From NCBI RefSeq assembly GCF_900102515.1, contig NZ_FMVS01000007.1:62001-126000 (forward strand): a stretch of DNA of 64,000 bases, given 5' to 3'. Each line of letters opens with the position of its first letter. Within the stretch, counting starts at the first letter, position 1. The translations under genes were made by a program, and so were the position numbers. Positions 53,426 through 62,329 of this stretch are shown piece after piece. A model generated the notes under the pieces. The model was given only the letters and a program-made list of their open reading frames with translations. It did not search any database and had not been told where the DNA came from. Source of the stretch: Butyrivibrio sp. INlla14 (lineage in GTDB: Bacteria > Bacillota > Clostridia > Lachnospirales > Lachnospiraceae).

Positions 53426-54115
53426 ATGGCGGGCAGAGCAGAAACAGTAACTAAAGCGTTTTATAAGTCAGTGCCGGTAATGGCAGGATATATAGTTCTT
53501 GGAATCGGTTTTGGAATTCTTCTTCGTGATGCCGGATACGGTGTGGTTTGGGCGCTCTTAATGAGCCTTTTTATATATGCAGGATCGATGCAGTATGTAG
53601 GAGTCGGGCTTCTGACAGGGGGAGCATCTGTCTTAACGACCGTAATTACGACAATCATGGTAAATGCCCGGCATCTGTTCTACAGCATTTCAATGATCGG
53701 CAAGTATAGGGATGCAGGTACTTATAAGCCTTATCTTATCTTTGCACTGACAGACGAGACATATTCGCTTTTATGTGATGATGCATCTGGTGTTACTGAT
53801 ATCAATTGTTACAGGTTTTTTGTTTCTTTGTTCAACCACTGCTATTGGGTTGCAGGAACACTGATTGGAAGCATCCTTGGAAAAGTAATACCTTTTTCTG
53901 TCAGAGGGATAGAGTTCTCGATGACTGCGCTTTTCATAGCATCTTTTACTGAGCAGTGGCTCACTTCCAGGAATCATATTCCGGCTCTGACAGGGATCAT
54001 CTGTACTGTCTTGTGCCTGGTATTATTAGGCCCTGAGAAGTTTTTGATACCGGCAATGTTTCTGATAACAATTGTACTTACGTTTATGAGAAAGAAGGAG
54101 GAGAGCAACAGATAA
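53426..54115 (+). CDS. azlC: AzlC-family branched-chain amino-acid exporter subunit
   Basis: A 229-residue integral membrane protein with about six hydrophobic segments. AzlC landmarks are the N-terminal [23 protein letters not shown] and [17 protein letters not shown] and [12 protein letters not shown]. With AzlD it exports branched-chain amino acids or related compounds. It shares a 1-bp overlap with azlD. Control by the adjacent MerR regulator is inferred from the promoter. GTGGAGAAGGCAAATATAAAAG precedes the start in two short purine tracts. Confidence 0.9.
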   Translation: MAGRAETVTKAFYKSVPVMAGYIVLGIGFGILLRDAGYGVVWALLMSLFIYAGSMQYVGVGLLTGGASVLTTVITTIMVNARHLFYSISMIGKYRDAGTYKPYLIFALTDETYSLLCDDASGVTDINCYRFFVSLFNHCYWVAGTLIGSILGKVIPFSVRGIEFSMTALFIASFTEQWLTSRNHIPALTGIICTVLCLVLLGPEKFLIPAMFLITIVLTFMRKKEESNR

Positions 54116-54423
54116 TGGCTTTGATACTCATTGCTTCAATGGCTGTTACTACCATGGCACTGCGCTTCCTTCCTTTTTTTGTATTTGGGGAAAATACTCC
54201 TAAATACATTACTTATCTTGGGAAGGTACTCCCACAGGCAACTATAGGATTACTTGTCATATACTGCCTTAAGGATGTTTCTTTTACATCAGGTTCACAT
54301 GGTATACCGGAGGTGGTAGCAGGAGCTATGGTGGTAGGGATGCAGGCATGGAAAAGAAATGCTGTACTCAGCATTCTTTTGGGTACTGCTGTATATATGT
54401 TCCTTATCAGGATGGGCATATAG
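54115..54423 (+). CDS. azlD: AzlD-family transport subunit
   Basis: A 102-residue, four-helix membrane protein of the AzlD family ([45 protein letters not shown]). It pairs with AzlC and its ATG overlaps the azlC stop, so the two are translated together. GAAGGAGGAGAG lies just upstream. Confidence 0.9.
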   Translation: MALILIASMAVTTMALRFLPFFVFGENTPKYITYLGKVLPQATIGLLVIYCLKDVSFTSGSHGIPEVVAGAMVVGMQAWKRNAVLSILLGTAVYMFLIRMGI

Positions 54424-54437
54424 ATTTGTGAGAAATT

Positions 54438-55121
54438 ATGGCAGAGAGAGGGTGCAACCTCATTCTGCAGGGAAGAACACTGGAACATCTGGAGAATGTC
54501 GTAGCTAAGGTAAAGGAACTTGGTGTTGAGGCTGTTCCTGTGGCCTGTGAGCTATCTGATATTTCGGCAGTAGAAGATATGCTTTTGAAGATAGATGAGC
54601 TTGGAGTAGATGTTGATATCATCCTCAACAATGCAGGTATACAGATAGCATACAGGACAGAGTATCTGCAGACACCTGTATCAGATTATGAAGAAAGCTT
54701 TAAGATAAACACTATTGCACCGATGATGATCGCATATCATTTCCTTCCTGGCATGAAGGCAAGGGATTTTGGAAGGATTGTTAATACTACAAGTGGAATC
54801 AGGAGAGAACCCCAGCAGGCAGGATATTCGGCAAGTAAGGCAGCACTGGACAAAGTGACTATGGATCTTGCATCAGTGTATGATGGCACCAATGTAATGA
54901 TAAATCTTACTGATCCCGGATGGTGCAGGACAGATCTTGGCGGACCAAGTGCGCCAAATGCACCTGAAAGCTCACTGCCGGGAGTTGTTGTAGGAGCATT
55001 TGTGGATGACAAGAAGTCAGGAAGATGCTTTGGAGCATCGAACTTCTACGGAATGACAGTTGAGCAGGCTGTAGAACATGCAGAAAAAAACATTCCAGCT
55101 TATTTGGGATCCCTTGACTGA
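54438..55121 (+). pseudogene. N-terminally truncated short-chain dehydrogenase
   Basis: The 227-residue frame begins MAERGCNLILQGRT, which corresponds to the second strand of an SDR. The glycine-rich NAD(P) loop (TGxxxGIG) that should precede it is missing. Later parts are intact: ILNNAGI, VNTTSGI (Ser), YSASKAA (Tyr, Lys) and DPGWCRTDL. Without the cofactor loop the enzyme is unlikely to work. It is probably the product of a deletion that joined it to the azlD end. The ribosome site is weak. Confidence 0.7.
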
Positions 55122-55138
55122 AAATAAGGAGGATGAAA

Positions 55139-55858
55139 ATGGCAGATGTAGTAATGGTTACCGGAACAGGCAGGAGCTATGCGCTTGGCTATAATCTCGT
55201 ACTCAGATACCTTGAGGCAGGAGACACAGTGATAGCTACTGTCAGAAAGCCTTCTGCAGATGTTGATGCTCTTAAGGAAAAGTATGGCGACAGGCTGATA
55301 GTTGCAACTATGGATCTTCTGGACAGTGAATCTGTAAACAGTGCAGCAAAAGATGTAGCAAAAAAAGTGGATCATATTGATACGCTGATAAACAATGCGG
55401 TCGGAGTTTCACCTGACTGTGACAAGAGTTTTTTTGAAGCAGATCTCGACCTTATCCCCAGAACATTAGACCTCATCGCTGTCGGAACAATGAGAGTAAT
55501 CAAGGCATTCTACCCGCTTCTGACAAATGCTGAAGGGACTGCACTTATCATGAACATCTCATCTGAAGCAGGGAGCATTGAGAAGTGCTACAGGACAAAC
55601 ATGATAGATTACGGAATGGGCAAGGCAGCACTTAATATGGCAACGATGAACCTTTTTAACACGTTCAGGGATGAAAAGAAAGTCAATATATTTGCTGTCC
55701 ATCCGGGATGGATAAGGACAGATGGAAAAGAGGATAATCCGGCGCCTCTTTCTTCTTATGAGGCAGCTGGGATATTAAAAAATCTCTTTGCAGAAAGACG
55801 TGAAGACTTTACGGGACATAGATTTATTACAAACGAAGGACTTGATTATCCTTTTTAA
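55139..55858 (+). CDS. Short-chain dehydrogenase/reductase
   Basis: A 239-residue SDR. MADVVMVTGTGRSYALGYNLVLRYL carries a diverged cofactor loop (TGTGRSYALG), followed by INNAVG, catalytic Ser in MNISSEAGS and YGMGKAALN (Tyr, Lys). The C-terminus contains VHPGWIRTDGKE. The start at 55139 is preferred over 55133 because AGGAGG then stands 5 bp upstream. The substrate is unknown. Confidence 0.8.
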   Translation: MADVVMVTGTGRSYALGYNLVLRYLEAGDTVIATVRKPSADVDALKEKYGDRLIVATMDLLDSESVNSAAKDVAKKVDHIDTLINNAVGVSPDCDKSFFEADLDLIPRTLDLIAVGTMRVIKAFYPLLTNAEGTALIMNISSEAGSIEKCYRTNMIDYGMGKAALNMATMNLFNTFRDEKKVNIFAVHPGWIRTDGKEDNPAPLSSYEAAGILKNLFAERREDFTGHRFITNEGLDYPF

Positions 55859-55879
55859 GAAGGAAAGGGGGCGGCATTC

Positions 55880-56121
55880 ATGAAGAAGGTGGCAGTTATA
55901 TGGTCAAGCCCGAATGATGACGGGCTGACAGCGTCGGCCAAGGAACAGTTTATGAAAGGGCATGTGGAAACGGCTGGGGATCATGTGAAAAAACGGGACA
56001 ATGCGTGATACAGGATGATTTCGCAGATATTTATAAGACCATTTATATGCTTTCCATGCTTCCCGATGCGGGAAAGGCATATGCTACAAAGCTTGAGACG
56101 GGATTTGATATGTACTACTAA
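55880..56121 (+). pseudogene. Remnant of a flavodoxin-like NAD(P)H:FMN reductase
   Basis: Opens with MKKVAVIWSSPNDDGLTASAKEQFMKGHVE, the start of an FMN-reductase-like flavoprotein. After KKRDNA it stops, and a fragment QCVIQDDFADIYKT in another frame and a tail KAYATKLETGFDMYY follow. Most of the roughly 180-residue protein is missing. It shows at least two internal deletions. Confidence 0.7.
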
Positions 56122-56132
56122 AGGAGGACATC

Positions 56133-56559
56133 ATGGTAAAAGGGATCAGCCACGCAGCATTTAACGTAAAGGATATGAAGAAGACCATAGCATTTTATGA
56201 GGAAACACTGGGATTTAAAAAAGGCTTTTGAGATTAACAAGCCTGAAAATGGTGAGCCATGGATTGTTTACATCTATGGCGGCGGAGGACAGCTCATTGA
56301 ACTGTTCTATGGTGGTATAAATGAGAATCCTTACAGGGATGAAAATATAGGATTTTTTCATATTTGCGTAGCAGTTGATGACATACAGGATGCATGGAAG
56401 AGGATTGTTGATACAGGTGCTCCACAGGACGATGCACCAAAACAGGGGGCCGATTTCAACTGGCAGTGCTGGACACATGATCCTGACGGTATCAAGATCG
56501 AACTGATGCAGCTGAGCAATGAAAGTCCACAGATGAAGTTCATTGAAAGTCAGAGATAA
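56133..56559 (+). pseudogene. VOC/glyoxalase-family gene with a one-base frameshift
   Basis: MVKGISHAAFNVKDMKKTIAFYEETLGFKK begins a glyoxalase-fold protein. The frame then stops after a run of six A at 56217-56222. One base less would continue directly into KAFEINKPENGEPWIVYIYGGGGQLIELFYGG...HICVAVDDIQDAWKR...HDPDGIKIELMQ, which is the rest of a normal protein of about 142 residues. AAGGAGGACATC precedes the start. It may be an inactivated gene, a length-variable A tract or a sequencing error. Confidence 0.75.
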
Positions 56560-56578
56560 AGAAAGGAATGGTGGTGTT

Positions 56579-57553
56579 ATGGCAAAAATAAAATGGGGCG
56601 TACTTGGAACAGCTAATATAGCAAGAGGGTGCACAATTCCCGGTATGAAACTGGCAGAAGATTGTGAACTATATGCTATTGCAGGCAGAAGCCTTGAAAA
56701 AGCGGAGAGCTTCAAACAGGAATTTGGCTTTCAGAAGGCGTACGGAAGCTATGAAGAATTAATTGCAGATAAGGATGTTCAGGCAGTTTATATCCCACTT
56801 CCCAATAACCTGCATCTTAAGTGGGTAAAAGAAGCTCTTAGTGCCGGTAAACATGTTATCTGCGAGAAGCCTCTGGCGCTTAATGCAGATGAAGCAAAAT
56901 TGATGTTTGATACCGCCAAAGAAAATGGCGTTTATCTGATGGAAGCGTATGCTTATCTCCACAGTCCATATGTGGAGAGCCTTAAGAAAGACATAGCAGA
57001 TGGAGTCATTGGTGATGTGGATTATATCGAGACGGCATTCGTGACCCAAGGATACAAGGAAGACATTAGACTACACAAGGATCTTGGCGGAGGAGCCATG
57101 TATGATCTTGGCTGTTACTGCACAACAATGATCCTGTCCCTTATAGATTCTGAGCCGGAATATGTAAAAGCCAGCGCGGAGTTTACTGATCTTGGAGTTG
57201 ATGCAATGACATCAGGAATCATCCGTTTCGAGAATAGTGTCAGGGCTGCTTTCAATGTGGGAATGGTACTCGGTAAAAACACTAACGCAAGATATGACAG
57301 GCTCTACATTCATGGTAGTAAAGGCTCTATCAGGTCAGAGGTTGAATATAACCAGCAGGGAGATGCTGGTTACAGAGTCTATACTGCGGATGGTCTTGTT
57401 GAAAGAAAGGTCAGCATCCCGCAGAACTATTCACTTGAAATAGTTCAGATGTGCAGATGCATTAATGGTAACGGGACACCTCATGTAACACCGGAATTTT
57501 CGATAAAGAATGCGCAACTTATGGACAGGGTGCTTAAAGAAATAGGATATTGA
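56579..57553 (+). CDS. Gfo/Idh/MocA-family oxidoreductase
   Basis: A 324-residue NAD(P)-dependent oxidoreductase of the glucose-fructose oxidoreductase/inositol dehydrogenase family. The Rossmann motif is WGVLGTANIARG (5-16), followed by the EKPLALN motif (Lys near 95) and the conserved HKDLGGGAMYDLGCYCTTMI of the substrate domain. It acts on sugars or polyols. The start at 56579 has AAAGGAATGG upstream and puts the Rossmann strand at the N-terminus. Confidence 0.9.
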   Translation: MAKIKWGVLGTANIARGCTIPGMKLAEDCELYAIAGRSLEKAESFKQEFGFQKAYGSYEELIADKDVQAVYIPLPNNLHLKWVKEALSAGKHVICEKPLALNADEAKLMFDTAKENGVYLMEAYAYLHSPYVESLKKDIADGVIGDVDYIETAFVTQGYKEDIRLHKDLGGGAMYDLGCYCTTMILSLIDSEPEYVKASAEFTDLGVDAMTSGIIRFENSVRAAFNVGMVLGKNTNARYDRLYIHGSKGSIRSEVEYNQQGDAGYRVYTADGLVERKVSIPQNYSLEIVQMCRCINGNGTPHVTPEFSIKNAQLMDRVLKEIGY

Positions 57554-57579
57554 AAATGTAAAGAAAGGAGCCGGATTTG

Positions 57580-57850
57580 TGGAAGCCATTACGACCTGGG
57601 ATTACAGGGATGGAGCTTGGCTCAAGGCTCCGAGCGGTTATATAAGACTGGATAATTCCAAAAGCCATCCTATGAGATGCTGAAAGACCTCGTGAAGAAC
57701 GAGTGGTGGACAGATGCCTCAGTTAAAACAGATGAAAATGGATGTATTATGGTGGATGCCTTTAAAGGAGCTTATCGCATCAGCGTCGGTAAATCAGCTT
57801 CAGAAGTAGAGCTTACTGATGATACAGAAATGACTGTTACTATTAACTAA
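57580..57850 (+). pseudogene. 3' fragment of a GH10 endo-xylanase
   Basis: Reads AITTWDYRDGAWLKAPSGYIRLDNSK, then in another frame SYEMLKDLVKNEWWTDASVKTDENG, ending with a beta-rich tail (MVDAFKGAYRISVGKSASEVELTDDTEMTVTIN). This matches the C-terminal end of bacterial GH10 xylanases. Only the end remains, and it is frameshifted near 57660. It supports a plant-fibre-degrading host. Confidence 0.6.
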
Positions 57851-57876
57851 ATCAGTTTTTTAAGGAGGGATTCGAT

Positions 57877-58216
57877 ATGTTTGATTTAGCTACTATACAC
57901 CTACAAAAGTGGTATTTGGCAAAGGAACAGAGAGTAAGGTCGCAGACCTTATTAAAGAATTTGGCGGAAAGAAGATTATGATCCACTACGGCGGCGGAAG
58001 TCCAATAGATTCAGCGAAAGCCATCGGATATGGAGTTGCGTAAGTATATAAATATGACCATAAGCATGATGTTACGAGATTTGCACTGCTTTGGTCAGAA
58101 AGTTTACCGATGATGAAGAATATCTGGAAAAGGAGTTAAAGAACGCATTACCTCGTGTTCAATGCCTGGAATTTGCACCTGAACATATGACTGGAAAGTT
58201 GGTTAATGAGTCATAA
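57877..58216 (+). pseudogene. Remnants of an iron-containing alcohol dehydrogenase and another tail
   Basis: TKVVFGKGTESKVADLIKEFGGKKIMIHYGGGS is followed directly by PIDSAKAIGYGVA and then KYDHKHDVTRFA. These are three pieces of a group III alcohol dehydrogenase with the intervening segments lost. A further tail, KFTDDEEYLEKELKNALPRVQCLEFAPEHMTGKLVNES, belongs to some other protein. AAGGAGG precedes the first ATG, but that ATG is out of frame with the fragments. Confidence 0.65.
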
Positions 58217-58327
58217 GTGGAAGCGCGTTATATTGGAATATATTCTTTCCAAACTTGCACTAAATTCAAGTCCAAAGTGTTACCATATTTATAGCAGCAA
58301 AAACAATAGTTATGTGAGGACTTGGAT

Positions 58328-58486
58328 ATGACTTCAGGAGAAAAGGTATTAGACATACTGATGGCTAAGGACGATAAAGCATTGTACTCAGCGATAAGCA
58401 AGCTTACTGACAATCAAAAGGACATCGTTATTGCTTCGTTGGTAAAGACACTTAAATCCTATACAACTGAAGTCAAATTTGAATGA
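58328..58486 (+). CDS. Small hypothetical protein
   Basis: A 52-residue helical protein (GEKVLDILMAKDDKALYSAISKLTDNQKDIVIASLVKTLKSYTTE) with GTGAGGACTTGGAT before ATG. It immediately precedes the phased TGATAA repeats, which begin within its stop codon. It could be a small regulator. The family is unknown. Confidence 0.4.
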   Translation: MTSGEKVLDILMAKDDKALYSAISKLTDNQKDIVIASLVKTLKSYTTEVKFE

Positions 58487-58582
58487 TAACGATATGATAA
58501 CGTTCCGAAACGCTGTGATAATGTTTTGAAACAAATTGATAATGCCGTGATAATTGAAAGGCTTTTTAGGGCATGATATTAT
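58484..58582 (+). promoter_or_regulatory. Five helically phased TGATAA boxes and a -10 box
   Basis: TGATAA occurs at 58484, 58495, 58516, 58537 and 58548, spaced 11, 21, 21 and 11 bp. Two of the boxes extend to TGATAAYGTTYYGAAAC. TATTAT at 58577-58582 lies about 24 bp after the last box. No -35 is seen. This is probably an activator-controlled promoter for the transfer genes; iterons are the alternative. Confidence 0.6.
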
Positions 58583-58590
58583 TATGATGG

Positions 58591-58630
58591 ACAAGGGAAC
58601 AGGCAAGAGCCAAATGCTTCCTTGTTTTTT
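58591..58630 (+). terminator. Possible terminator in the transfer-operon leader
   Basis: CAAGG pairs with CCTTG, extended by AA/TT across a bulge, and is followed by TTTTTT. It lies in the leader of the conjugation operon and could attenuate it. Confidence 0.45.
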
Positions 58631-58648
58631 CTTGGCCAAGAGAATAAA

Positions 58649-58715
58649 GACATGAACCGGGCATCAGCTCATGAGTGCGTAAGTGCATTCGTGGGACTGG
58701 TGCTTTTTTCATGTC
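58649..58715 (+). promoter_or_regulatory. Stacked hairpin leader of the transfer operon
   Basis: Three nested stems: GACATGAA/TTCATGTC (58649-58656 with 58708-58715), GCATCAG/CTGGTGC (58661-58667 with 58697-58703) and GAGTGC/GCATTC (58673-58678 with 58685-58690). The middle stem is followed by TTTTTT (58704-58709), so it can act as a terminator, while the outer stem uses part of the same T run. This looks like an attenuator or a structured leader RNA. Confidence 0.55.
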
Positions 58716-58786
58716 ATAAGGCCTGGCGGCGAAAACCGCGGGGCAGCAACCAACAACGGCTCGATTATACAGAAAGAGGTGTATGA

Positions 58787-59842
58787 ATGGATTTCGATAC
58801 ATTCAAAGAGGACCTTGCCAAAGCGGTGAAGGACAGGCTCGAGTTGATCTTCGATAGGAAGTATTCAGTTGAGACTCACACAGTTGAGAAGATGAATCAG
58901 TCCTACGAAGCTCTGGTAGTGAAACCTGAGGATGGCGTCATTGGTGTGAACATTGGCATCGATGCTGCATTCAAGGAATATTCCGATGGCAGATCATTTG
59001 ACATGATAGTCAGACAGATTGCCAGTGCTGCAGAGCATGCCCTTGATAATCATCCTGCGTTTGATCTTGAGGCACTTACCGATTACAGCCAGATGAAAGG
59101 CAAACTTGCCATGGAAGTTGTTTCTGCAGAAAGAAATGCAGAGCTCCTTGAGACTGTTCCGCATAAGAACATGGAGGATATGGCGATTGTTTACCGTATC
59201 GTTCTTGACTCATCTTCAGAGGGAAGGAGCTCGATTCTTGTGACAAACAAGATGCTTGATAACTACGGTATCACGGCAGAGCAGCTTCACGCTGATGCGA
59301 TGTCAATTGCTCCGGAGGTAAGACCTGCGGTAATCCAGGGACTGTCCGAGGTGATGGCGGAGATGATGGGTGCTGAGCAGGCAGAAATGCTCGGGCTCGG
59401 ACCTAAGGCTGATGAGCCTATCTTCGTTGCAACTGTTGAGGATAAGACCCAGGGCGCAGGAATCCTTGCTTACCAGGATTTCATGGATCAGGCGGCTGAA
59501 AAGCTGGGTGGCAGTTTCTACATCCTGCCTTCATCAATTCATGAAATTCTCCTTGTGAAGGACAACGGTCAGTTTGACCGCGCTTCCTTAGAGAAGATGG
59601 TCAGAGAGGTCAATGCTACGCAGGTAGCTCCTGAGGATAAGCTCACTGATAGTGTTTATCACTACGATTCCCAGGCTAAGGTCTTTGAGCTGGCTGAGAA
59701 GTTCGAGGCAAGAGAGGTTGCGGGAAAAGAGAAAGATTCTCTTATCTCAGATCTCAAGGCCAAGAAAGAGGAAGTCTCCAAGGCTCCAAAGAAGGAGGAT
59801 GTCGCAAAACCTCCTAAGACCAAGGGAGGAGAAGCTATCTGA
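58787..59842 (+). CDS. DUF5688-family protein of the conjugative element
   Basis: A 351-residue acidic protein of the DUF5688 family, found in Clostridia integrative elements upstream of the coupling-protein genes. Segments are MDFDTFKEDLAKAVKDRLELIF, YRIVLDSSSEGRSSILVTNKML and GAGILAYQDFMDQAAEKLGGSFYILPSSIHEILLV. The C-terminal 45 residues are a Lys/Glu-rich coil. Its biochemical role is unknown. GAAAGAGGTGTATGA precedes the start. It opens the transfer operon. Confidence 0.85.
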   Translation: MDFDTFKEDLAKAVKDRLELIFDRKYSVETHTVEKMNQSYEALVVKPEDGVIGVNIGIDAAFKEYSDGRSFDMIVRQIASAAEHALDNHPAFDLEALTDYSQMKGKLAMEVVSAERNAELLETVPHKNMEDMAIVYRIVLDSSSEGRSSILVTNKMLDNYGITAEQLHADAMSIAPEVRPAVIQGLSEVMAEMMGAEQAEMLGLGPKADEPIFVATVEDKTQGAGILAYQDFMDQAAEKLGGSFYILPSSIHEILLVKDNGQFDRASLEKMVREVNATQVAPEDKLTDSVYHYDSQAKVFELAEKFEAREVAGKEKDSLISDLKAKKEEVSKAPKKEDVAKPPKTKGGEAI

Positions 59843-59855
59843 CGGAGGGTAAACC

Positions 59856-60347
59856 ATGGAAAACGACTCTACATCCAAAGAGGCGTATCTGTTTGCTTAC
59901 CATAAGTGTGTGAAGGCGGGAAAACTTACCGGCAAGACCATGATTAAGCTCCTTAAGTGGGCAGTAGTCAAGGGCTGGAATAAGATTTCCGCCTCCAACA
60001 CGAACAGGCATGGCAAGCAGCGCATCAAACAGCTCATCCGTAAGGACCAGGGTGTTACCAGTGTAGATGTTTCCAAGACTGAGCTTCGTGATTTTCAGAA
60101 GGTGGCCAGAAAGTACGGCGTTGATTTTGCCGTTGTTAAGCACCTTAATGAGAAGCCTCCGGTATATTCTGTTTTCTTTAAGGCTAAGGATCAGGATGCC
60201 ATCACTGATGTTATACGTGCGTATACTCAGAAAAAGCTTATGAAGGAGCAGCGCCCTTCGCTGTTAGAACGCCTTCATAAGCTCAAAGAAAAGGTGGCAA
60301 GTGCTCCTAAGAAGGTAATCCACAGGGCAAAGGAGAAGGTAAGATGA
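59856..60347 (+). CDS. PcfB/DUF3801-family protein
   Basis: A 163-residue basic protein of the DUF3801/PcfB type. PcfB binds substrate and relaxase in Enterococcus conjugation and works with the VirD4-like PcfC. The segment LRDFQKVARKYGVDFAVVKHLNEKPPVYSVFFKAKDQDAITDVIRAYTQKKL is the family core, and a Lys-rich tail follows. It overlaps the coupling-protein gene by 4 bp. GACGGAGGGTAAACC precedes the start. Confidence 0.85.
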   Translation: MENDSTSKEAYLFAYHKCVKAGKLTGKTMIKLLKWAVVKGWNKISASNTNRHGKQRIKQLIRKDQGVTSVDVSKTELRDFQKVARKYGVDFAVVKHLNEKPPVYSVFFKAKDQDAITDVIRAYTQKKLMKEQRPSLLERLHKLKEKVASAPKKVIHRAKEKVR

Positions 60348-61963
60348 TCACTTATGAGACTATTTTGCAAAATCCCAGAGCTCTTGTGGGAATAATAGGT
60401 CTGGCGGTTATGCTGCTTGTTCTTTTTATATGGGACAGGCGGGATAACCGCAAGAAGTTTCGTCACCGGGAAGAATACGGCTCAGCAAGATGGGGGAATA
60501 GTAAGGATATTGCTCCTTATGTTGATCCTGACTTTTTCAATAACGTCATTCTTTCTGAGTCTGAGAAACTTACCATGAATTCCAGACCGGAGAATCCCAA
60601 GTACGCAAGAAATAAGAACGTCCTTGTAGTGGGAGGTTCCGGCTCCGGTAAGACGAGATTTTTTATCAAGCCTAACCTTCTTCAGATGCACTCATCCTAT
60701 GTAGTAACAGATCCCAAGGGACAGTTGCTCCCTGAGACCGGCCATGCACTATATAAGAATGGATACGATGTTAGGGTGTTCAACACCATCAACTTTGCAA
60801 AAAGTATGCATTTCAATCCATTCAAATATGTGCACACCGATAAGGATATCCTGAAGCTTGTAAATGTCCTTGTGGTCAACACAAAGGGAGAGGGAACCAG
60901 TAATGATCCGTTCTGGGAAAAAGCGGAGAGGCTTCTTTATACGGCACTTATTGGTTACATCCATTACGAAGCTCCTGAGGAAGAGCAGAATTTTTCTACT
61001 CTCCTTGAGATGATCAATGCCATGGAAGTCCGTGAGGATGACGAAGAGTTCAAGAATGCGGTCGACCTGATGTTTGAAGAGCTCGAGGAAAAGAATCCTG
61101 AGCACTTCGCAGTGAGGCAATATAAAAAGTTCCGCCTTGCTGCAGGCAAGACCATGAAATCTATACTCATAAGCTGTGGCGCACGTCTCGCCCCATTCGA
61201 TATTGCCGAAGTCAGAGAGATCACGATGTATGACGAGCTTGAGCTCGATACAATCGGGGATAAGAAGACAGCCCTTTTCCTGATCATGTCAGACACAGAT
61301 GCTACCTTCAACTTCCTGATTTCCATGATCTACACTCAGCTTTTCAATCTTCTGTGCGAAAAGGCAGATGATGTCTATGGTGGAAGGCTTCCGGTTCATG
61401 TGAGGTGCCTCATCGATGAGTGCGCTAACATCGGGCAGATCCCTAATCTGGAGAAGCTTGTCGCTACAATCCGAAGTAGGGAGATATCAGCGTGCCTTGT
61501 GCTGCAGGCAAAATCGCAGCTAAAGGCTATCTACAAGGATAACGCTGATACTATAGTCGGCAACATGGATTCACAGATCTTTCTTGGTGGTACAGAGCAG
61601 ACAACTCTCAAGGATCTCAATGCCCAGCTGGGAAAAGAGACTATTGATTTTTTCAACGTTCAGGACACCCGTGGAATGAATCCTTCTTATGGTATCAATT
61701 ATCAGAAGGCAGGTCATGACCTTATGAGCATCGATGAGCTTGCTGTCCTGGACGGTTCCAAGTGTATCGTCCAGCTGAGGGGTGTAAGACCATTTCTTTC
61801 AAAGAAATATGATCTGACAAAGCATCCCAACTATAAGCTGACAGCAGACTACAGCAAGAGGAATCTTTTTGATATTGAGAAGTTCCTTAAGCAGCAACAC
61901 AATATGATCCTCAAACCAGATGATGAGTACTACGTCGTCGATGATATAGATGAGGAAATGTAA
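60344..61963 (+). CDS. VirD4/TraG-type coupling protein
   Basis: A 539-residue type IV coupling ATPase that links the DNA-relaxase complex to the mating channel. It has an N-terminal membrane helix (GIIGLAVMLLVLFIW, about 16-30), Walker A VGGSGSGKT near 96-104, the DPKGQLL box and Walker B CLIDECANIG near 353, then FFNVQDTRGMNPSYG and the C-terminal all-alpha region. Members with two membrane helices are longer, so this is the short Clostridia form. It is translationally coupled to the PcfB-like gene. Confidence 0.95.
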   Translation: MITYETILQNPRALVGIIGLAVMLLVLFIWDRRDNRKKFRHREEYGSARWGNSKDIAPYVDPDFFNNVILSESEKLTMNSRPENPKYARNKNVLVVGGSGSGKTRFFIKPNLLQMHSSYVVTDPKGQLLPETGHALYKNGYDVRVFNTINFAKSMHFNPFKYVHTDKDILKLVNVLVVNTKGEGTSNDPFWEKAERLLYTALIGYIHYEAPEEEQNFSTLLEMINAMEVREDDEEFKNAVDLMFEELEEKNPEHFAVRQYKKFRLAAGKTMKSILISCGARLAPFDIAEVREITMYDELELDTIGDKKTALFLIMSDTDATFNFLISMIYTQLFNLLCEKADDVYGGRLPVHVRCLIDECANIGQIPNLEKLVATIRSREISACLVLQAKSQLKAIYKDNADTIVGNMDSQIFLGGTEQTTLKDLNAQLGKETIDFFNVQDTRGMNPSYGINYQKAGHDLMSIDELAVLDGSKCIVQLRGVRPFLSKKYDLTKHPNYKLTADYSKRNLFDIEKFLKQQHNMILKPDDEYYVVDDIDEEM

Positions 61964-62043
61964 CTATTGACCGGCATCCCGCTATGAGGGATGTCGCTGA
62001 CCGCACAAAAATAGCGGTAGAAAGGTTTTTGGGTTTAAGAATT

Positions 62044-62256
62044 ATGGCATTTTTTCAGAGTTCAGTAACAGTACTTCAGTCACTTGTAATCGCGCTTGGC
62101 GCTGGTCTTGGAATATGGGGTGGTGTAAACCTCATGGAAGGTTACGGCGGTGACAACCCCGGCGCGAAGAGCCAGGGAATGAAGCAGCTGATGGCGGGAG
62201 GTGGTATTGCCCTCATCGGAACAACGCTTGTACCTCTTCTTTCAGGTCTGTTTTGA
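62044..62256 (+). CDS. Maff2-family small membrane protein
   Basis: A 70-residue membrane protein almost identical in pattern to Maff2 family members (MAFFQSSVTVLQSLVIALGAGLGIWGGVNLMEGYGGDNPGAKSQGMKQLMAGGGIALIGTTLVPLLSGLF). It has two membrane helices and resembles VirB2/VirB3-like pilin-sized subunits of the mating channel. The family start fixes ATG 62044. A hairpin terminator follows. Confidence 0.9.
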   Translation: MAFFQSSVTVLQSLVIALGAGLGIWGGVNLMEGYGGDNPGAKSQGMKQLMAGGGIALIGTTLVPLLSGLF

Positions 62257-62283
62257 TCTGGCAGATGTCGAGAAGTACACGGA

Positions 62284-62312
62284 GGCTGGGGAGTAGAATC
62301 CCCAGCCTTTTT
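62284..62312 (+). terminator. Intra-operon terminator after the Maff2 gene
   Basis: A perfect 9-bp stem (GGCTGGGGA with TCCCCAGCC, 6-nt loop) is followed by TTTTT. It probably raises the level of the small subunit relative to downstream genes. Confidence 0.8.
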
Positions 62313-62329
62313 ACTAACGGAGGGCATGA

